Shown here: piece after piece, positions 1 through 12,149 of the stretch
Layout of the letters: each line of letters opens with the position of its first letter
How positions within the stretch are numbered: the stretch's first letter is position 1
From: Apostichopus japonicus
Taxonomy: Eukaryota > Echinodermata > Holothuroidea > Aspidochirotida > Stichopodidae
Reading direction: 5' to 3'
DNA: 64,000 bases
Assembly: GCF_037975245.1 (NCBI RefSeq)
Contig: NC_092572.1
Location: forward strand, 2,395,501-2,459,500
The notes under the pieces: generated by a model
What the model saw: the letters and a program-made list of their open reading frames with translations, nothing else
Told to the model about the DNA's origin: nothing
The model's database searches: none
Made by a program: the position numbers and the translations under genes

Positions 1-281
1 TTCTACAAAGATGTAAAGACTCTATAAATAGGACTATGTTGTATGTATTTATTGTATTTATTTCAGCCACGTTTATGTACAATTATGATTAGTTCCCACC
101 TAAGGGTAGCAGCTCAGTAGGCGATTGAGTGTGGAACTTTTTATAGTTTCGATTTTCGATCGAAGTTAAGAATTACATATCGATCAATTATGACTCTAAT
201 AGACCTGTTTATATTTTGTAGATGATGTTAAGTACCCTATGTATTGATTTATAGACAATTAGGATGTTTCTCGGGGTGGAG

Positions 282-530
282 ACATTAATTAAATTAAATA
301 TCCGACATTTATCAAACTAGAGTAAGTTAGGATATAGCAGGAGGTTGCTGCCTTTTGATGGTGGTGCTGAAGCCCAGCCTCCTTGCAAAAACCATACGAG
401 ACATTAATACAACATTTTTGATATATTAATTGAATTATATATCCGATATTGAATCCAATTAGAGTAAGTCAGGATATAGCATATGTTTGATGCCCTTTGC
501 ATGGTGGTGGTGAAGCCCAGCCTCCTTGCA
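282..530 (+). repeat. Two-unit tandem repeat (about 140 bp)
   Basis: Two diverged units each start near an acattaatt/atattaattg stretch and end with agcccagcctccttgca. They share the order 'atccgacat...agagtaagt.aggatatagca...atggtggtg'. A third partial echo of the end motif is at about 738-752. No coding potential is visible. Confidence 0.7.
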
Positions 531-779
531 TAGAGATTGTGGTCATCGGTCAGGTGTGTATTGCAGCTGACCTACGAAAGGGATTATAATGGTTCATACG
601 ATCTTAGGTAGATAATCCGAGAAGCGTTGCTGTATCTCCGCCGAAATGCCATGATCTGTACGTTTTAAGAAAAGTCACCCAGGAAATAACTTGCGCACGA
701 AAACCTAACTATACCGAACGACTGATCCGCTCTCAACCCCAGTCTCCTTGCATCTTGACTGTGACTGTATGATCATCAT

Positions 780-1246
780 TAGGGATGCACCGGATATCCG
801 GTCCGGCCGGACTATCTGGCCGGATAGTGAGCAATTATCCGGTTCCGGTTCCGGTTCCGGCCGGATATTTTTCAAAATCCGGCCGTTTCTTTTTCAAAAT
901 CTGGCTGGATCTTCTTTAAAATCTGGCCTGAATTATTCCTTAAAAAGGTGTTGGTATTAACTTAAATCAATGTAAACTATTTCCAAAAATTAATAAAAAC
1001 ATTCAAAGTAAGGAAAAATTACTTTTAACATGTTTAATTTAATTTTCTCAATGGTCTGACCCACTGTTTCTAAAGATCAACCAAAATAATACTCCTTGTT
1101 TCTTACTTCTACTTCTTATTAATGATTTTCTTTTGTGTAATGAAAAAAATCCGGTTCCGGCCGGATTTTATCCGGCCGGATTTCATGTACTATCCGGCAA
1201 AATCCGGTTCCGGCCGGATCCAAATATTTGGATCGGTGCATCCCTA
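780..1246. mobile_element. Short hAT-like non-autonomous element (TAGGGATGCACCG ends)
   Basis: The ends are inverted: TAGGGATGCACCG on the left and CGGTGCATCCCTA on the right. They are flanked by atcatcat (772-779) and accatcat (1,247-1,254), which match at 7 of 8 bases, as expected for a hAT 8-bp target duplication. The inside is rich in CCGGTTCCGGCCGGAT repeats on both arms with an AT-rich centre. There is no transposase, so it must depend on a transposase supplied elsewhere. Assignment to hAT rests on TSD length and the end sequence only. Confidence 0.8.
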
Positions 1247-1479
1247 ACCATCATCGTCAGGTGTGTACGTATCACCATGAGATACTACACATGATTTTAG
1301 CCAAAAGGCCGAGAAGCGATGATATGTAGTTGCTCAGCCAAGAAAGAAGCATTCAGCTATTGTAAGTGAAAGTTCAGTTAGCACAGTAGTTGGAAATGCT
1401 GGTATTGGGGCTGAGGCAGGCTCGCATTAAGCTTACAAAAGAAATCGGGCCGTGTGGAAAATTGTTTGAGTTATAGTGA

Positions 1480-1800
1480 AGTTCACTCGGGCCTGTTGCT
1501 ATGGACGTTAAGGCCTGGCGCCCGCTATACGACCTCGAGCTTGCTATGGCGGTCGCTTGCGATGCTCTTGCGAGTTCTTACGATCCATCTAAAGTCGCCA
1601 AGTGTGCGAGGATCGGTCGCAAGGTGGTTGCAGGTGATCGCTGTCCGCAGACAAGATCGCATTTGGTCGCAAAGTTTTAAACGTGGTCAAAACTTTCGCG
1701 ACTTCCCCCGCAAGGTGGTCGCAAGACCGATCGCCAAGTGTGCGATAGTTGGTCTTGTGAGGTCTCTGTCGCTAACACCCCCAGAAACTCTCCCAGAAAC
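1480..1800. repeat. GC-rich stretch with repeated TCGCCAAGTGTGCGA
   Basis: This GC-rich island in AT-rich surroundings has short direct and inverted repeats. TCGCCAAGTGTGCGA occurs twice, near 1,594 and 1,731, and GGTCGCAAG with its reverse complement recurs. An open frame of 119 codons crosses it on the plus strand but reads through the repeats and resembles nothing I know, so I treat it as part of an unidentified repeat. The copy in the second duplicate is near 48,130-48,450. Confidence 0.4.
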
Positions 1801-1839
1801 GACGATTTCCTAACATTTTCCTTACATCTTTTATATAAT

Positions 1840-2930
1840 ATTTTCCACAAATTTTGTAAAAATGTTTTTAAAACGTTTAGAGCAAGGCATCGAAAAAGCT
1901 TAAAAATTGAAAATATGTAGCAATTTCAATTCAACTACCTGCAGGGGAAAGCCTTTCATTTGATCATCGATGTTCTCACAACTTTTATTAAAATAACACT
2001 ACAACGTTTTAAAGAATCTTGTATAATACAGAATGACAACATTTTGAAACCATCGTCAAATGTCTTCTTAAAACTACAAACATTTTGATGATGTTATTAA
2101 CATATTTTCAGCAAAACAGTATGCTTGATGTTTAAAAATATTATTAAATGTTTTAACAAAAAATGACATATCATTTGAAGAAAGTACTTAATAAAGAGTA
2201 ACCTGTTTATTGGGGAGTTTTGTTTGTAACTTCATCACATAACCAGTACCCTATTTATCATCCTATCAGGCAAATGAAGCCCATGAGGAAGTACGGTAAT
2301 AACGTGTTTACAATATCACTATAACGTATATGTTACGACTAAAAACGCTTCAGTGATGTTACTAAAATGTTTTTGACAACACGTTTACATTTGATGTTAT
2401 TAACGTGTAATTACAATATTGTTACACAAAGAAGGTACTTGTTTTGGAAACAATTACCAATTTTAGGTATAGCATTATGTATAGTCATACAGAGGAACTT
2501 AAGCCAAAATAAGATTTTATATATTAACTGTGTTATCAGTACCACAGTTGTTATCTTAAACCGCAAATGGTGCTCAAACGAAAGTATAAAAACGTTTATA
2601 CAAATATTTTTACAACACATGCTTACTATCAGAAGTCCGGCTTACAAAAATCAGTTCTACATAGTTGTCTATTGTAATATTGTGACAAGCCCGCTCCTCC
2701 GACATGTAATATTATATCGGGAATCGCGAGAGATAGGCACTGGGGTTACCTTGATGCCGTATTTTATGCTTCTTCAGGAGACGTCTCGAACGGAAGATAG
2801 AAGAAAACAATGAGTTCACAGAAAAACAATTTGACGAGATAGGATTTGATTAGTGCTTCGGTATCATTTCTTCTCTGTCGATTCTCTTCTCTAATTAAAT
2901 AAAAATACAATGATTTGACTCCGTCAATTA
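1840..2930. other. AT-rich stretch with ACGTT-type motifs, no gene seen
   Basis: The stretch is AT-rich with many AACGTTTT, AACATTTT and ACGTTTA motifs, similar in style to 10,660-10,965. A plus-strand frame of 148 codons exists (2,367-2,813), but in copy 2 its end is shifted by a small indel and it shows no recognisable domain. I therefore do not call it a gene. The counterpart is about 48,490-49,570. Confidence 0.4.
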
Positions 2931-2935
2931 CTTAC

Positions 2936-3265
2936 TCAAAGGAGTGACGAAGTCACGAAGTTTCGAAACCCATGCCGCCTTTCATACATTACTTCTATAA
3001 AATCCCACTGCGCACAATCAGAAGGCAGCCAATAACCTGACCATCCTGTATTAGCTAACGATATAAATATCAGTCTAGAAAGCACTGATCTGCCCTGATT
3101 GGTTGGGAGTTTTGAAGTCCATCCCTTTTCTATGGAAACTTCCATTGCACGTGAGAAGAAGCTTCTCGAATGTTCTACAGACACAATGGAATCTATTTTG
3201 GGAAAAGGCCCTGTGACATGATTCAATAAGATAGTTAAAACTTGTCGTGGGAAAACTGAATCCAT
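2936..3265 (-). CDS. Candidate exon or small ORF, unknown product (109 codons)
   Basis: An open frame of 109 codons starts at an ATG and ends in TGA. It is intact in both large copies with a single amino-acid difference (Ile to Val). It has no signal peptide, membrane segment or motif that I recognise. Residues such as W, C and P are spread as in ordinary protein rather than low-complexity sequence. About 80 bp upstream on the same strand (3,346-3,588) another open stretch follows a T-rich acceptor-like tract and also ends in a stop, so the two might be exons or decayed coding sequence of one element. Conservation between such young duplicates is weak evidence. It could be chance. Confidence 0.25.
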   Translation of the reverse strand: MDSVFPRQVLTILLNHVTGPFPKIDSIVSVEHSRSFFSRAMEVSIEKGWTSKLPTNQGRSVLSRLIFISLANTGWSGYWLPSDCAQWDFIEVMYERRHGFRNFVTSSLL

Positions 3266-3599
3266 GACCTAAATAAATATATAAGGGGCCTGTAAGGTGT
3301 CTCGATGGAGTGTTTCGGTAACATCAAAGAGGCAGTATTACTATTTCATAACACTATGTCAACGGCTACGCGGAATACATCAAGCAACCGTGAAAAGAAA
3401 GTTTCAAAATTGACAACGTCATCAGTCCTTTTGATAATTGGAAGTATTGAATCCAAATCAAAAGGCAGTTTGTAGCAGTCTTGAAAAAAAAAATAAGGTA
3501 CGTTTGATTGTGAACTGCCGTATTGAGTGTAGCAGCCTGTAATTAATAATGTATATCCTAGCGGTAGGAACGAAAATGAAGCCTTCATGTAGTGTAAGC

Positions 3600-5560
3600 T
3601 TAGGCTGAATTTATAAATGCCCGTACTAACTTGTTAGGCTAACGCTTGGCATGTTGACTAGCGTAGGCCCTAGCACAGGCCTAGACGAATATCATATTAT
3701 CAGTCACAGGTTTGGCCTGAATGCGAATGTGTTGTGAAACAACCTTCGGGTGTGATTGTTGATAGCCTAGGCCTGTATTCTGAATCTGAGTTAAAATCGA
3801 AGTTTAGCCCAGGCTTTGGACTAGTGTGTAGCCTAGCTATAGTATCGACCTGGGCAGCACACCGCTGTAAATGATAAACGATCACCTAGGCCTATGACAA
3901 TGTTCGGGACAACAACAAAAACATTCACGGTTGCGTACGGTTGCATGTGGCAGTAGCCTAATGCCTTAAATTAAACTATAGGCCTTTCCTGTATTTTTTG
4001 ACCATCTGTTTTAAAGCTATGCTAAACATCTGTGGTTCTACAGTAGGTAGCTACTGTATGCGACAATATTTTTGTTTCTGAAATGTAAACTCATCAATTT
4101 TGGTACTTTTTTTCAGTGCAAAATAGCTCCTAAACTTGTGGAGGTACATATGTTTATGTGGAATGTGTGTTATGTAATTAGTCAGTTCCCAGCAGTGCGA
4201 AAAGTGCTTTCTTTTATTGTTGTAGAATATGCACGGGGTTTCTTGACGTCACTCCTCATTACTATTTAATTAGGTACAACTTATCATTTTTGAAGATCAA
4301 TTTCTCAGTCATTATCTAATTTTTATGTCTGGTAATAGTTGAATTTGATGAAGGAAAGGTGTTTAAACCAATTGTTATTGACAAAAGACACACAAAGGGA
4401 TAGGGAATTTTGGCCGTATTTTCCGAACGTAAATTATCCATTGTTTAGAAAAAATGTTTTTGGGGCATGAATATCATCATTTCCAATTTTAAAAACTTGT
4501 ATATTTGCTGTAAAAAAATCCTTTACCACAAATTCAAATCAATTTCTCTTCAAATCATTCTGTAAACGAAGTCAAGCCCACGGCAAATATATACGCACAT
4601 GAATACAGGTTACGGATACAGGTTGGTACGTATTGCGCGAAATGCTATAACTAAGCGTGATAAAACTAATGGAATTGAATTGCTTGTATCATGGAACTTC
4701 TTGCTTATATCGAGTGATAAGAGGAACTTTTCATGGCCGTAAAATGACTTTCCTTAGCTGTATGGATAGGGGCATAATGACGCCCGGAGATCATGAAATA
4801 CTCATTGCCAATACATCGATTTGGTACATACACACATAACAATAAATTCAATCAAAGTCATATCGTAACAATCGCTACTGTTAGTACTACTTGCTGAAAT
4901 AAGACACTCAACACTGGTTTGCATTTATCACCAGCAATACTTTTATTTAGAGACTCTCATGAAGATGGACCCATGCTGGTGCTCTTCCAAGTACAAGCCC
5001 TGTCACCGAATGCAAAGACTACAAGCCCTGCCAGTGCCCTTTAAAGTTCACCTTCCTGAAATTGTACATGGGGTTACCAGTATTCAGCCAATGGAGCTCT
5101 GATGGTATCGAGACAGGGGCCTTTGTACTGGGTATATTTTCAAACATAACTAGTTTTGTGGAAAATGCAGGTTATACAACAGGCAATTAAAAATGACAGC
5201 TGAGATGTCATTTTGGCTTAAAAAATGGCCAGGCACAACTCTATAGTTCACCCACTGAAAGGACAGTGGTTGCCACTCTGACACCACGATGAGGTCAGCT
5301 TTGAGGGATTTTTGGTCACAGCACTTTTTTTTTTTTTTTAAATGACAACACCTTTTTATTGGTCTCTTTATTTCTCGTTCATACTACATAACACTTCGAG
5401 ACGTAAAGCTGTTAGGAAATATTAACAAGACAACAAGCATAGCTATTAACCTATATGGAAAGACCTCAGGTAAAGCAGTAGGACAGATTGTTTTAATGAA
5501 AGGCAAGTCCAGGAATGGCAAGAAAGTTTGGTCGAACAGTTAAAAAGTACACAAATACAG
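3600..5560. other. No gene seen; TAGGCCTA-rich then AT-rich sequence
   Basis: Between about 3,600 and 3,990 the motif AGGCCTA or TAGGCC recurs many times on both strands. The rest is AT-rich with only short frames (60-65 codons) that have no recognisable features. The counterpart is 50,240-52,195. Confidence 0.5.
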
Positions 5561-6190
5561 TATTTTTATGCAGTATTTTTATGCTGGCATTATTTCTAGA
5601 CACTCGTTTTCCTTGATTTCCGACGTTCATGGCATATGCACGTAGAATTTAATGGTTAACTTAAATCAGTTGACTAGTGCCGTATGTTTATGCTGGCTTT
5701 ATTTCTAGACACTCGTTTTACTTGATTTCCGACGTTCATGGCATATGCACGCAGAATTTAATGGTTAACTTAAATCAGTTGACTAGTGCCGTATGTTTAT
5801 GCTGGCTTTATTTCTAGACACTCGTTTTACTTGATTTCCGACGTTCATGGCATATGCACGCAGAATTTAATGGTTAACTTAAATCAGTTGACTAGTGCCG
5901 TATGTTTATGCTGGCTTTATTTCTAGACACTCGTTTTACTTGATTTCCGACGTTCATGGCATATGCACGCAGAATTTAATGGTTAACTTAAATCAGTTGA
6001 CTAGTGCCGTATGTTTATGCTGGCTTTATTTCTAGACACTCGTTTTACTTGATTTCCGACGTTCATGGCATATGCACGCAGAATTTAATGGTCAACTTAA
6101 ATCAGTTGATAAGTGCAGTGTTTTTATGCTGCCAGTATGTCTAGACACTCGTTGTACTTGATTTCGACATTCACGGTATATTCACGCAAC
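5560..6190 (+). repeat. 109-bp minisatellite, six units
   Basis: The landmark CTAGACACTCG recurs at 5,596, 5,705, 5,814, 5,923, 6,032 and 6,141, giving an exact 109-bp period. The middle units are almost identical and the last one is diverged. A further diverged unit is at 7,063-7,140, beyond an inserted hAT-like element (6,201-7,054), so that element landed inside the array. Each unit contains GGTTAACTTAAATCAGTTGA. No open frame spans the array. Confidence 0.95.
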
Positions 6191-6200
6191 ATGTAATGGT

Positions 6201-7054
6201 CAGGAACGTAGCCAGGGGGTTGGAGCAGGGGAGCGACTGCTCCCCCTTTCAGTGACAACAAATGTTTTTTTTTAGCATGGTATTTTTTTAGTGCTCTTTT
6301 GATCTTGAATACTCGTCAGCTCCTTTAACTCGATTATAATCGTAGTAACATTCAGGGATACTGATTCCGCTACCTACCTAGTTTGGCAGATGCAATTAGC
6401 TTAATTTAGCCTATAGCCTATTACAAGCCTACAGTTGGTCACTGCGTAATAAAATACATATCGCCTACCTAACCGTACTCGAGTGGAGTGTCCCGAACCG
6501 TATGCAGGATGATGTCGACAACGTTCGTTCTCATCCTTTCTATGATTGGTCCTAAGTTGTTGCACGAACAGCATGTTATGAAGCTAAGTTAGCAATCGTA
6601 CGTGATACTCGCTTCCTATAAATAATGATTACACTGCTAACACATTGCGATAACGATATTTGTTTTTTAGCCACTGCACATCTGGCTGTCTTACAACATA
6701 TGAAAGTTTATATTGTCCATCAGTTAAGCTCGTCAAATGTATTAAAGTCCAGACATTGGACAATAAACAAGAATCATCCTACTGGAAAAAAATTGTAAAG
6801 AGCACTTTTGTCTTTCTGATATTCTAAGTAAAAAACATGTAAAAGAATTCAAACAGGAAACAAAATCTGCTGATAATATGATATCATATGATCATGATGA
6901 AACTGGCAAAACAATGCAGCAGATCGCATCTAAGGACCTTCATTTGTTCAAAAATATCTCAAAGGGAGGGGGACACCCCTCCCCTTAAACCCTCCCCCAC
7001 ATCAACCGCAAAATACGCCCCTCTCCACCTTTCAAATTCCTGGCTGCGTCGCTG
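6201..7054 (+). mobile_element. hAT-like non-autonomous element, CAGGAACGTAGCCAGG family
   Basis: It starts CAGGAACGTAGCCAGG and ends CCTGGCTGCGTCGCTG, which are imperfect inverted ends. Its flanks are gtaatggt and tttatggt (6 of 8 matching), an 8-bp target duplication as in hAT transposons. The inner sequence is the reverse complement of the element at 15,041-15,882, so this is a repeat family of about 850 bp. No transposase domain is visible. It has cut the 109-bp minisatellite, leaving one unit stranded on its right. Confidence 0.85.
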
Positions 7055-7194
7055 TTTATGGTTCACTTAAATCAGTTGACTATTGCCGTAATTTTATGCT
7101 GGCATTATTTCTAGACACTCGTTTTACTTGATTTCACGATACTACCCGGTTCCTAATCTATTACCCGAATCCTACGCAAAGTGTGATTTTTTTG

Positions 7195-7400
7195 GGGTGG
7201 GGGGGGAGGGGGGCAAACCGATGGATGTTAGGCGATCAAAGTTTTAGGCGATCAAAGATAACAGCAATAATGAAAGTATGCCATTGATATCTTATAACTG
7301 CCTCACAATTTCAACAAATAAACAGACGGTTAGGCTAGATTTTCCTATTGACTTAGTGTGGAGTTAGGCTGCCATGTGGAAGAAATTGAAAGAATTCTCA
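7195..7400 (+). repeat. Dispersed CAAACCGATGG repeat
   Basis: It begins with a G run followed by GGGCAAACCGATGG. It contains GGTTAGGCTAGATTTTCC and CTTAGTGTGGAGTTAGGCT, the same building blocks as the array at 21,186-21,625. The copy in the second duplicate is at about 53,728-53,905. Family unknown. Confidence 0.55.
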
Positions 7401-9000
7401 CAATTATTATTCATTCATTCGTTTATTTCATAGAAGGAAAGACTGTCAAGGAATTTTACGAGATGTTACTTATGGATTATAGACGGGATAACTAAAAAAT
7501 AATAATAGCAAGTGGCTTTTAACTAAACGTTTACTCCAAATGCGATCAAATTGCGCGAATCGCTCAATTTCGTGGCTAATGCGAACCATGGACCTGCATA
7601 ATAGATCTAGTAGTAGTAAAAACTGTTTAAGAGCTAAATTGGATATTTTTATGTTCTGATCCAATAGAGGTGGAGAACAAACATAAGCAGTGGCGGCAGT
7701 GCGTTTATAGTAGTGATGTTAATTACATGAAGTTATAAACAAGTTAATGAAAGAAACAAAAGCAAATAGAAATTATTGAGGAAGGTTGTATACCTTATCT
7801 TACACCTATTTGAACATGAACGCATTGTCAGTGGAGAATATAATTCATTTACTTTAGCATCCAATGTGTAATTTCTTGATAATGGAAATACACGAGGGAA
7901 AACAAATTTGTCCGGGTACCCGGATACCCGACGGGTAACGGCTCTCGGGTACCCGGTTCCCAATTTTTGGACCCGTGTAAACACTAAATACATAGCCTTA
8001 AACATCATCATACACACTTTATTTGTATACCGTACAGCAGGGTGCATCGTATGCCGTTCATGCCTGCATATATGGTAACTAATATACGCGCAAATTTCTC
8101 GCTTCGCAATTTGACAATCATTTTGTTATTTTATATTAATTAAAGGTTCCATCATTAAATGTTTTTTGTACACATTAAAGGCAAATCACTACACGCTTCC
8201 CTCACGCACAAGCCAGCGTATTGTCCGGGTCATAATATATATAAGTATTATATATATAATATAAGTATTGCTTGTACCTGTAGAGGTACTATAAAGTGCA
8301 GGTTTTCATAGAGGACAGCAGCCCAGACGCAAGTTTTACTGAGCCGACGCAAGCATTTTCAAGATATTGCGTCCCGTGGACGCAAGTTTTAAAGTCCCAG
8401 TAACAATACTGCTTATACCATATAGCAACTTTTAGCATTGTTATTGGTACACAATACAATTTCAAGCTTGCATATAAGTCAAAATACTTAATAAATACAC
8501 TGAGGTTTGCAGGGATATCAAAGGTGAATTGTACTACCAGGTTGGTGTGATATAACAATCTACCTGAATTATCCCCCTATGAATGAATAGTATCGTAGGA
8601 ATGTAACATTGACAAGTCGTCATAGGTCTCGTACTTGGTATATATTGTACCATGTTAATTGGAGGAACACCCTATTGATGTTGGTGGAGGTTAAAGATCA
8701 TCTAGGGTCAACAGAGATCATATGCATTTTTGCATTGTGGATATTGGAGTTGAAAGGTAATATAGAGTTCCAAAGGTGTGAAGGACTAAAACATGGTATT
8801 GCAAGAAATGCTTACATTTTGACAAATTTCCAAAAACAAATACAAAAAAATTGACAGATTTCATGCATGGGGTTTTGAACGCTCCATATTAAGTAGACTC
8901 ATTTTGTCTTTGGCATAGGTCGAAGGTCACATATGATCAGGAGAATGTGTTTCCACTTTCTCTGTTTCAGTTGCACGAAAAGTGCTTAAGTACTATGTCA
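7400..9000. other. No gene seen; short palindromic CGGGTACCCGG cluster
   Basis: Only short frames are present (at most 104 codons, none recognisable). At about 7,910-7,960 a run of CGGGTACCCGG and GGGTACCCGGATACCCG motifs forms overlapping palindromes. At 8,310-8,385 the motif ACGCAAGTTTTA recurs. The counterpart is 53,905-55,525. Confidence 0.45.
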
Positions 9001-9197
9001 TATTATAAAGAAAGCCTTACAAATATGGCATGTAATGATTGAAGGCAAAAGCAAATCCACATTTCACTGTGTGTTACTCTATGATCAAGCATGTTTTGTT
9101 TTTCTTGGTTCCAAACAGAGACAGACTGCTTTGGCACAGAAGAGGAACGGAACTTCCTTGGAAGAATATTATGGTGGATCTTTTGAGTGATGATTAT

Positions 9198-9386
<189 letters not shown>

Positions 9387-9540
9387 ATTGAAATCGTAAT
9401 GAGTTGTATAATCCAGAACGGTGAATAAACTTCCAGTCTCCACCTGGATTCGAACCCGGGACTCCCGCTGTATATGCGGATTACCCTAACCACTGATTAT
9501 ATGTATAGACGTTCGAAACTGGTAAGGAAGGTCGTCATTC
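9387..9540 (-). mobile_element. tRNA-derived SINE-like element
   Basis: Read on the minus strand it has TCAGTGGTTAGGGTAATCC (A-box-like region), then a CCGC/GCGG stem with a 7-base loop. A perfect B box, GGTTCGAATCC (9,446-9,456), and a CCAGGTGGAGAC acceptor-side stretch follow. The sequence continues into a unique body and ends in the (AT)n tract. A B box at the right distance from an A-box-like sequence points to an RNA polymerase III tRNA-derived head rather than a functional tRNA: no clean acceptor stem is visible and the element continues past the tRNA part. Confidence 0.6.
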
Positions 9541-10124
9541 CAGTGTAGTCGATTCGATGTTTCGACTTTGGGTTTATTTGTTTATACATATATATGTATA
9601 TATATATATATAGGTTGCCAACTCCTATTAAAGTCTATATCAATTAGTTCTCTTTCAGGAAAAGTGCCAACAACAATAAAGCAATTTGAGAACATCTTTT
9701 TTGATATGCTATCAATCATGTTTTTTTTCTTTTATTGTGGCTTGCACGTTGAAGATCAGGAATGGAAGTACATGTAGTGCAAACATTGAGTGAATTAAGC
9801 CAAATTTAGAACCATTCAATTTAGGACTCCCAGGAACAGCTTGAGAAAATTGTCTACTACTGAGTGAAGATGTTTGTTTACAAGTTACGAAACCTTCAGG
9901 CTCTGATAGCAACAAATCTTCATTATTATGATGCAAACATTGAAAATGCAATGAATGGCCCAATCTGTTAGCTATCCAGTGGTGGGTAGTGTTTAGCTAG
10001 TGAGAACTTCTATTTAGACTTAGAGACCACATTACTCTTGTGATTTAGTGTGCAAGCCAATAGGGCTTTTATGGGCATATTCCATCTTCAGAGCATCGAA
10101 AGTATAACCAATCTGAAGCTATGT

Positions 10125-10280
10125 CAGGATTCATGCCCGGATTCATCCCAGGATTCAAACTCATCACAGGATTCATCACAAGATTCATCCTTAGATTCAG
10201 ATTTATCACCAGATTTATCCCCGGATTCAGACTAATCACAAGATTTATTACAGGATTCATTTTAATCACGTGATTCATGT
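10125..10280 (+). repeat. 12-bp minisatellite (AGGATTCATCAC type)
   Basis: Degenerate 12-base units of the form AGGATTCATCCC or AGATTTATCACC are repeated about a dozen times. Translation gives Asp-Ser-rich repeats in one frame and Asn-Pro/Leu-Met repeats on the other strand. These are products of the tandem repeat, and I do not treat them as genes. Confidence 0.85.
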
Positions 10281-10599
10281 GTAACGAGTGCAATCGTATG
10301 CAAAGTGAGACCGGTGTGGAAGCATTAAGTTTATTGCACCCTTTCATTCGAAAATCAGTATTTCCACATCCTTCTCCATAGTCACACTCGCATTTATCTA
10401 AAAATTAAGATCTATCCCCAGACTCATCCCCACACAGCTTTATCACCTGTAACGTATTGCACTTAACTGCACTTTACAACCATCACATTCGTCAGTTATA
10501 GAGTTAGTTAGACCCCGTTGACCCACAGCTTGGTAATATGCCTACATATGGTATATAATGATGGAAACAATTATGTGTGAACGTACTGAGTCAATACAG

Positions 10600-10970
10600 A
10601 AATCATTTGATTTATTCAGTATACAGACCCAGCAAACACAAACATGATCTTAAAATATCAGGAAAATACTTGAACAAATGTTATGATAACGTTATAAATA
10701 AGGTTATTAAAACGGTAAATGTTGAATCGCTAGAAAAGCCGGATAACATTTTCACAACGTTTTATATAACAGAATTTTGATGTCAGCACAACGTTCTTAA
10801 GATGTTGCAGAAAATGTTGTAAAGGCTTTGTAATAACTTTTAAAACAAATTAAGATAACATTATAAAATAACGTTATAAAAAAAAACATTAAATGTTGAG
10901 TCGGTAGAATAGCAGGATAACGTTTTCAAAACGTTTTACATAACGTTATTTCGATGTATGTGTTTGTATG
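10600..10970. repeat. AACGTT-rich imperfect tandem repeat
   Basis: Two related blocks share the order 'taaatgttgaatcgctagaa...aggataacgtttt..aacgtttta.ataac', roughly 180 bp apart. Between them are many ATAACGTTAT palindromes. The left edge contains ACCCAGCAAACACAAACAT, a type of sequence often seen at the end of such AACGTT-rich repeats. The family is not identified. The counterpart is 57,040-57,395. Confidence 0.6.
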
Positions 10971-12149
10971 TATTTTAGATCCTCCTGCAAAGCAGGAACT
11001 CGCGAAGAAGCCTCATTGGCTTATCAAAGCCGCAAGCTGACAGAAGTCAGTCTTAAAAAAAATAAGTGGTTTCTGCTGTTACGGTGAGTGGAGCAATATA
11101 TCTATAACTTCAGAATTGCAATTTAAGTTATTGAGAGGAAAGTCGTTATACAGGACAATGTGGACATGTTTATGTGGACGGTCCCAATAATCCCCCTATA
11201 TACATATCTTTATATACAGTAGGAAATTTAAAAAAAAAAACGATTGTATATGCAAGGTACATAATATGCGTACAGTTTAATACTAGACGAAAATCCAGAC
11301 CAAAAGTGTAAACAAGAGGGCAATCCGCGGAGTTGCATATCTCATTGTCAGCACACTGAATACAGACACAGATTACATGCAATACCCATGCAATTTAACC
11401 AATGTCACAAAAGCATATATGATATAAGCCTTTCGAACCTCTATAATGTACTAACTGTTCGTCATAACAGTGTATATGTATGGTACGCCAAATGATACGC
11501 TAAAATTCAACACACTACACAATGGCAACAATATTAAGTACAAGTTCCTTATTTTTCACTCATATTTTATACAAATTATTATGTTAGCTTATGATAAATC
11601 CATCCATCAGTTTTCAACAAAAGGTGTTAAATATCTCTTTTATTGTTTGTTTTGCTCTTGCTCCACATTCGGTCCCAGTAACTAATTAGTCTGATATTGG
11701 GTTTGCCACTGTTCTATTTGAACGCAAGAAAACTACTTTTGAATTGGTCAAAGAGCATTACAACGATTCCCAACAATCCCACATGAGGCAAGAGAAAAGA
11801 TGGCCAGGCTGACTTACGACATGTGAAGGCCAGGTGAGAGAACATCGTCTCCACTATCCAATTGACGTCCATATTGTCCAAGACCAGGATGCAATGTTGC
11901 CGTCGTTGGGGATGACCCCTTCGCAGACTGCTTCCAGCAAAAGTTACAAGAGGAAGTATCCCGTAGCGAGATTTTAGCCAATTCAGGGTTTAGGACTACT
12001 GAAAGACGCCCGAGAGTTAACAGACCAGCCAGAGGAGAGAGACCATACGGGACAACGACCGCTCCTCCATCCGTCCGGCCCTAGGGGTGCCCACCTCGCC
12101 ATGGCAAAACAGGGGGTAGGGGGAGACTATCAAACTTTCCCAGAAATGG

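Noticed and set aside
1454-1813. 119-codon open frame present in both large copies
   Set aside because: It reads through a GC-rich repeat with internal direct and inverted copies and has no protein-like motif. GC-rich DNA lengthens chance frames.
2367-2813. 148-codon open frame
   Set aside because: No recognisable domain. Its 3' part is shifted by an indel in copy 2, so no sign of selection on the frame.
9387-9540. A functional tRNA gene
   Set aside because: The B box is perfect but a proper acceptor stem is missing, the transcript would continue into a SINE body, and copy 2 has a broken B box.
10050-10347. Asp-Ser-rich and Asn-Pro/Leu-Met-rich open frames
   Set aside because: They come from the 12-bp minisatellite; both strands are open for the same reason.
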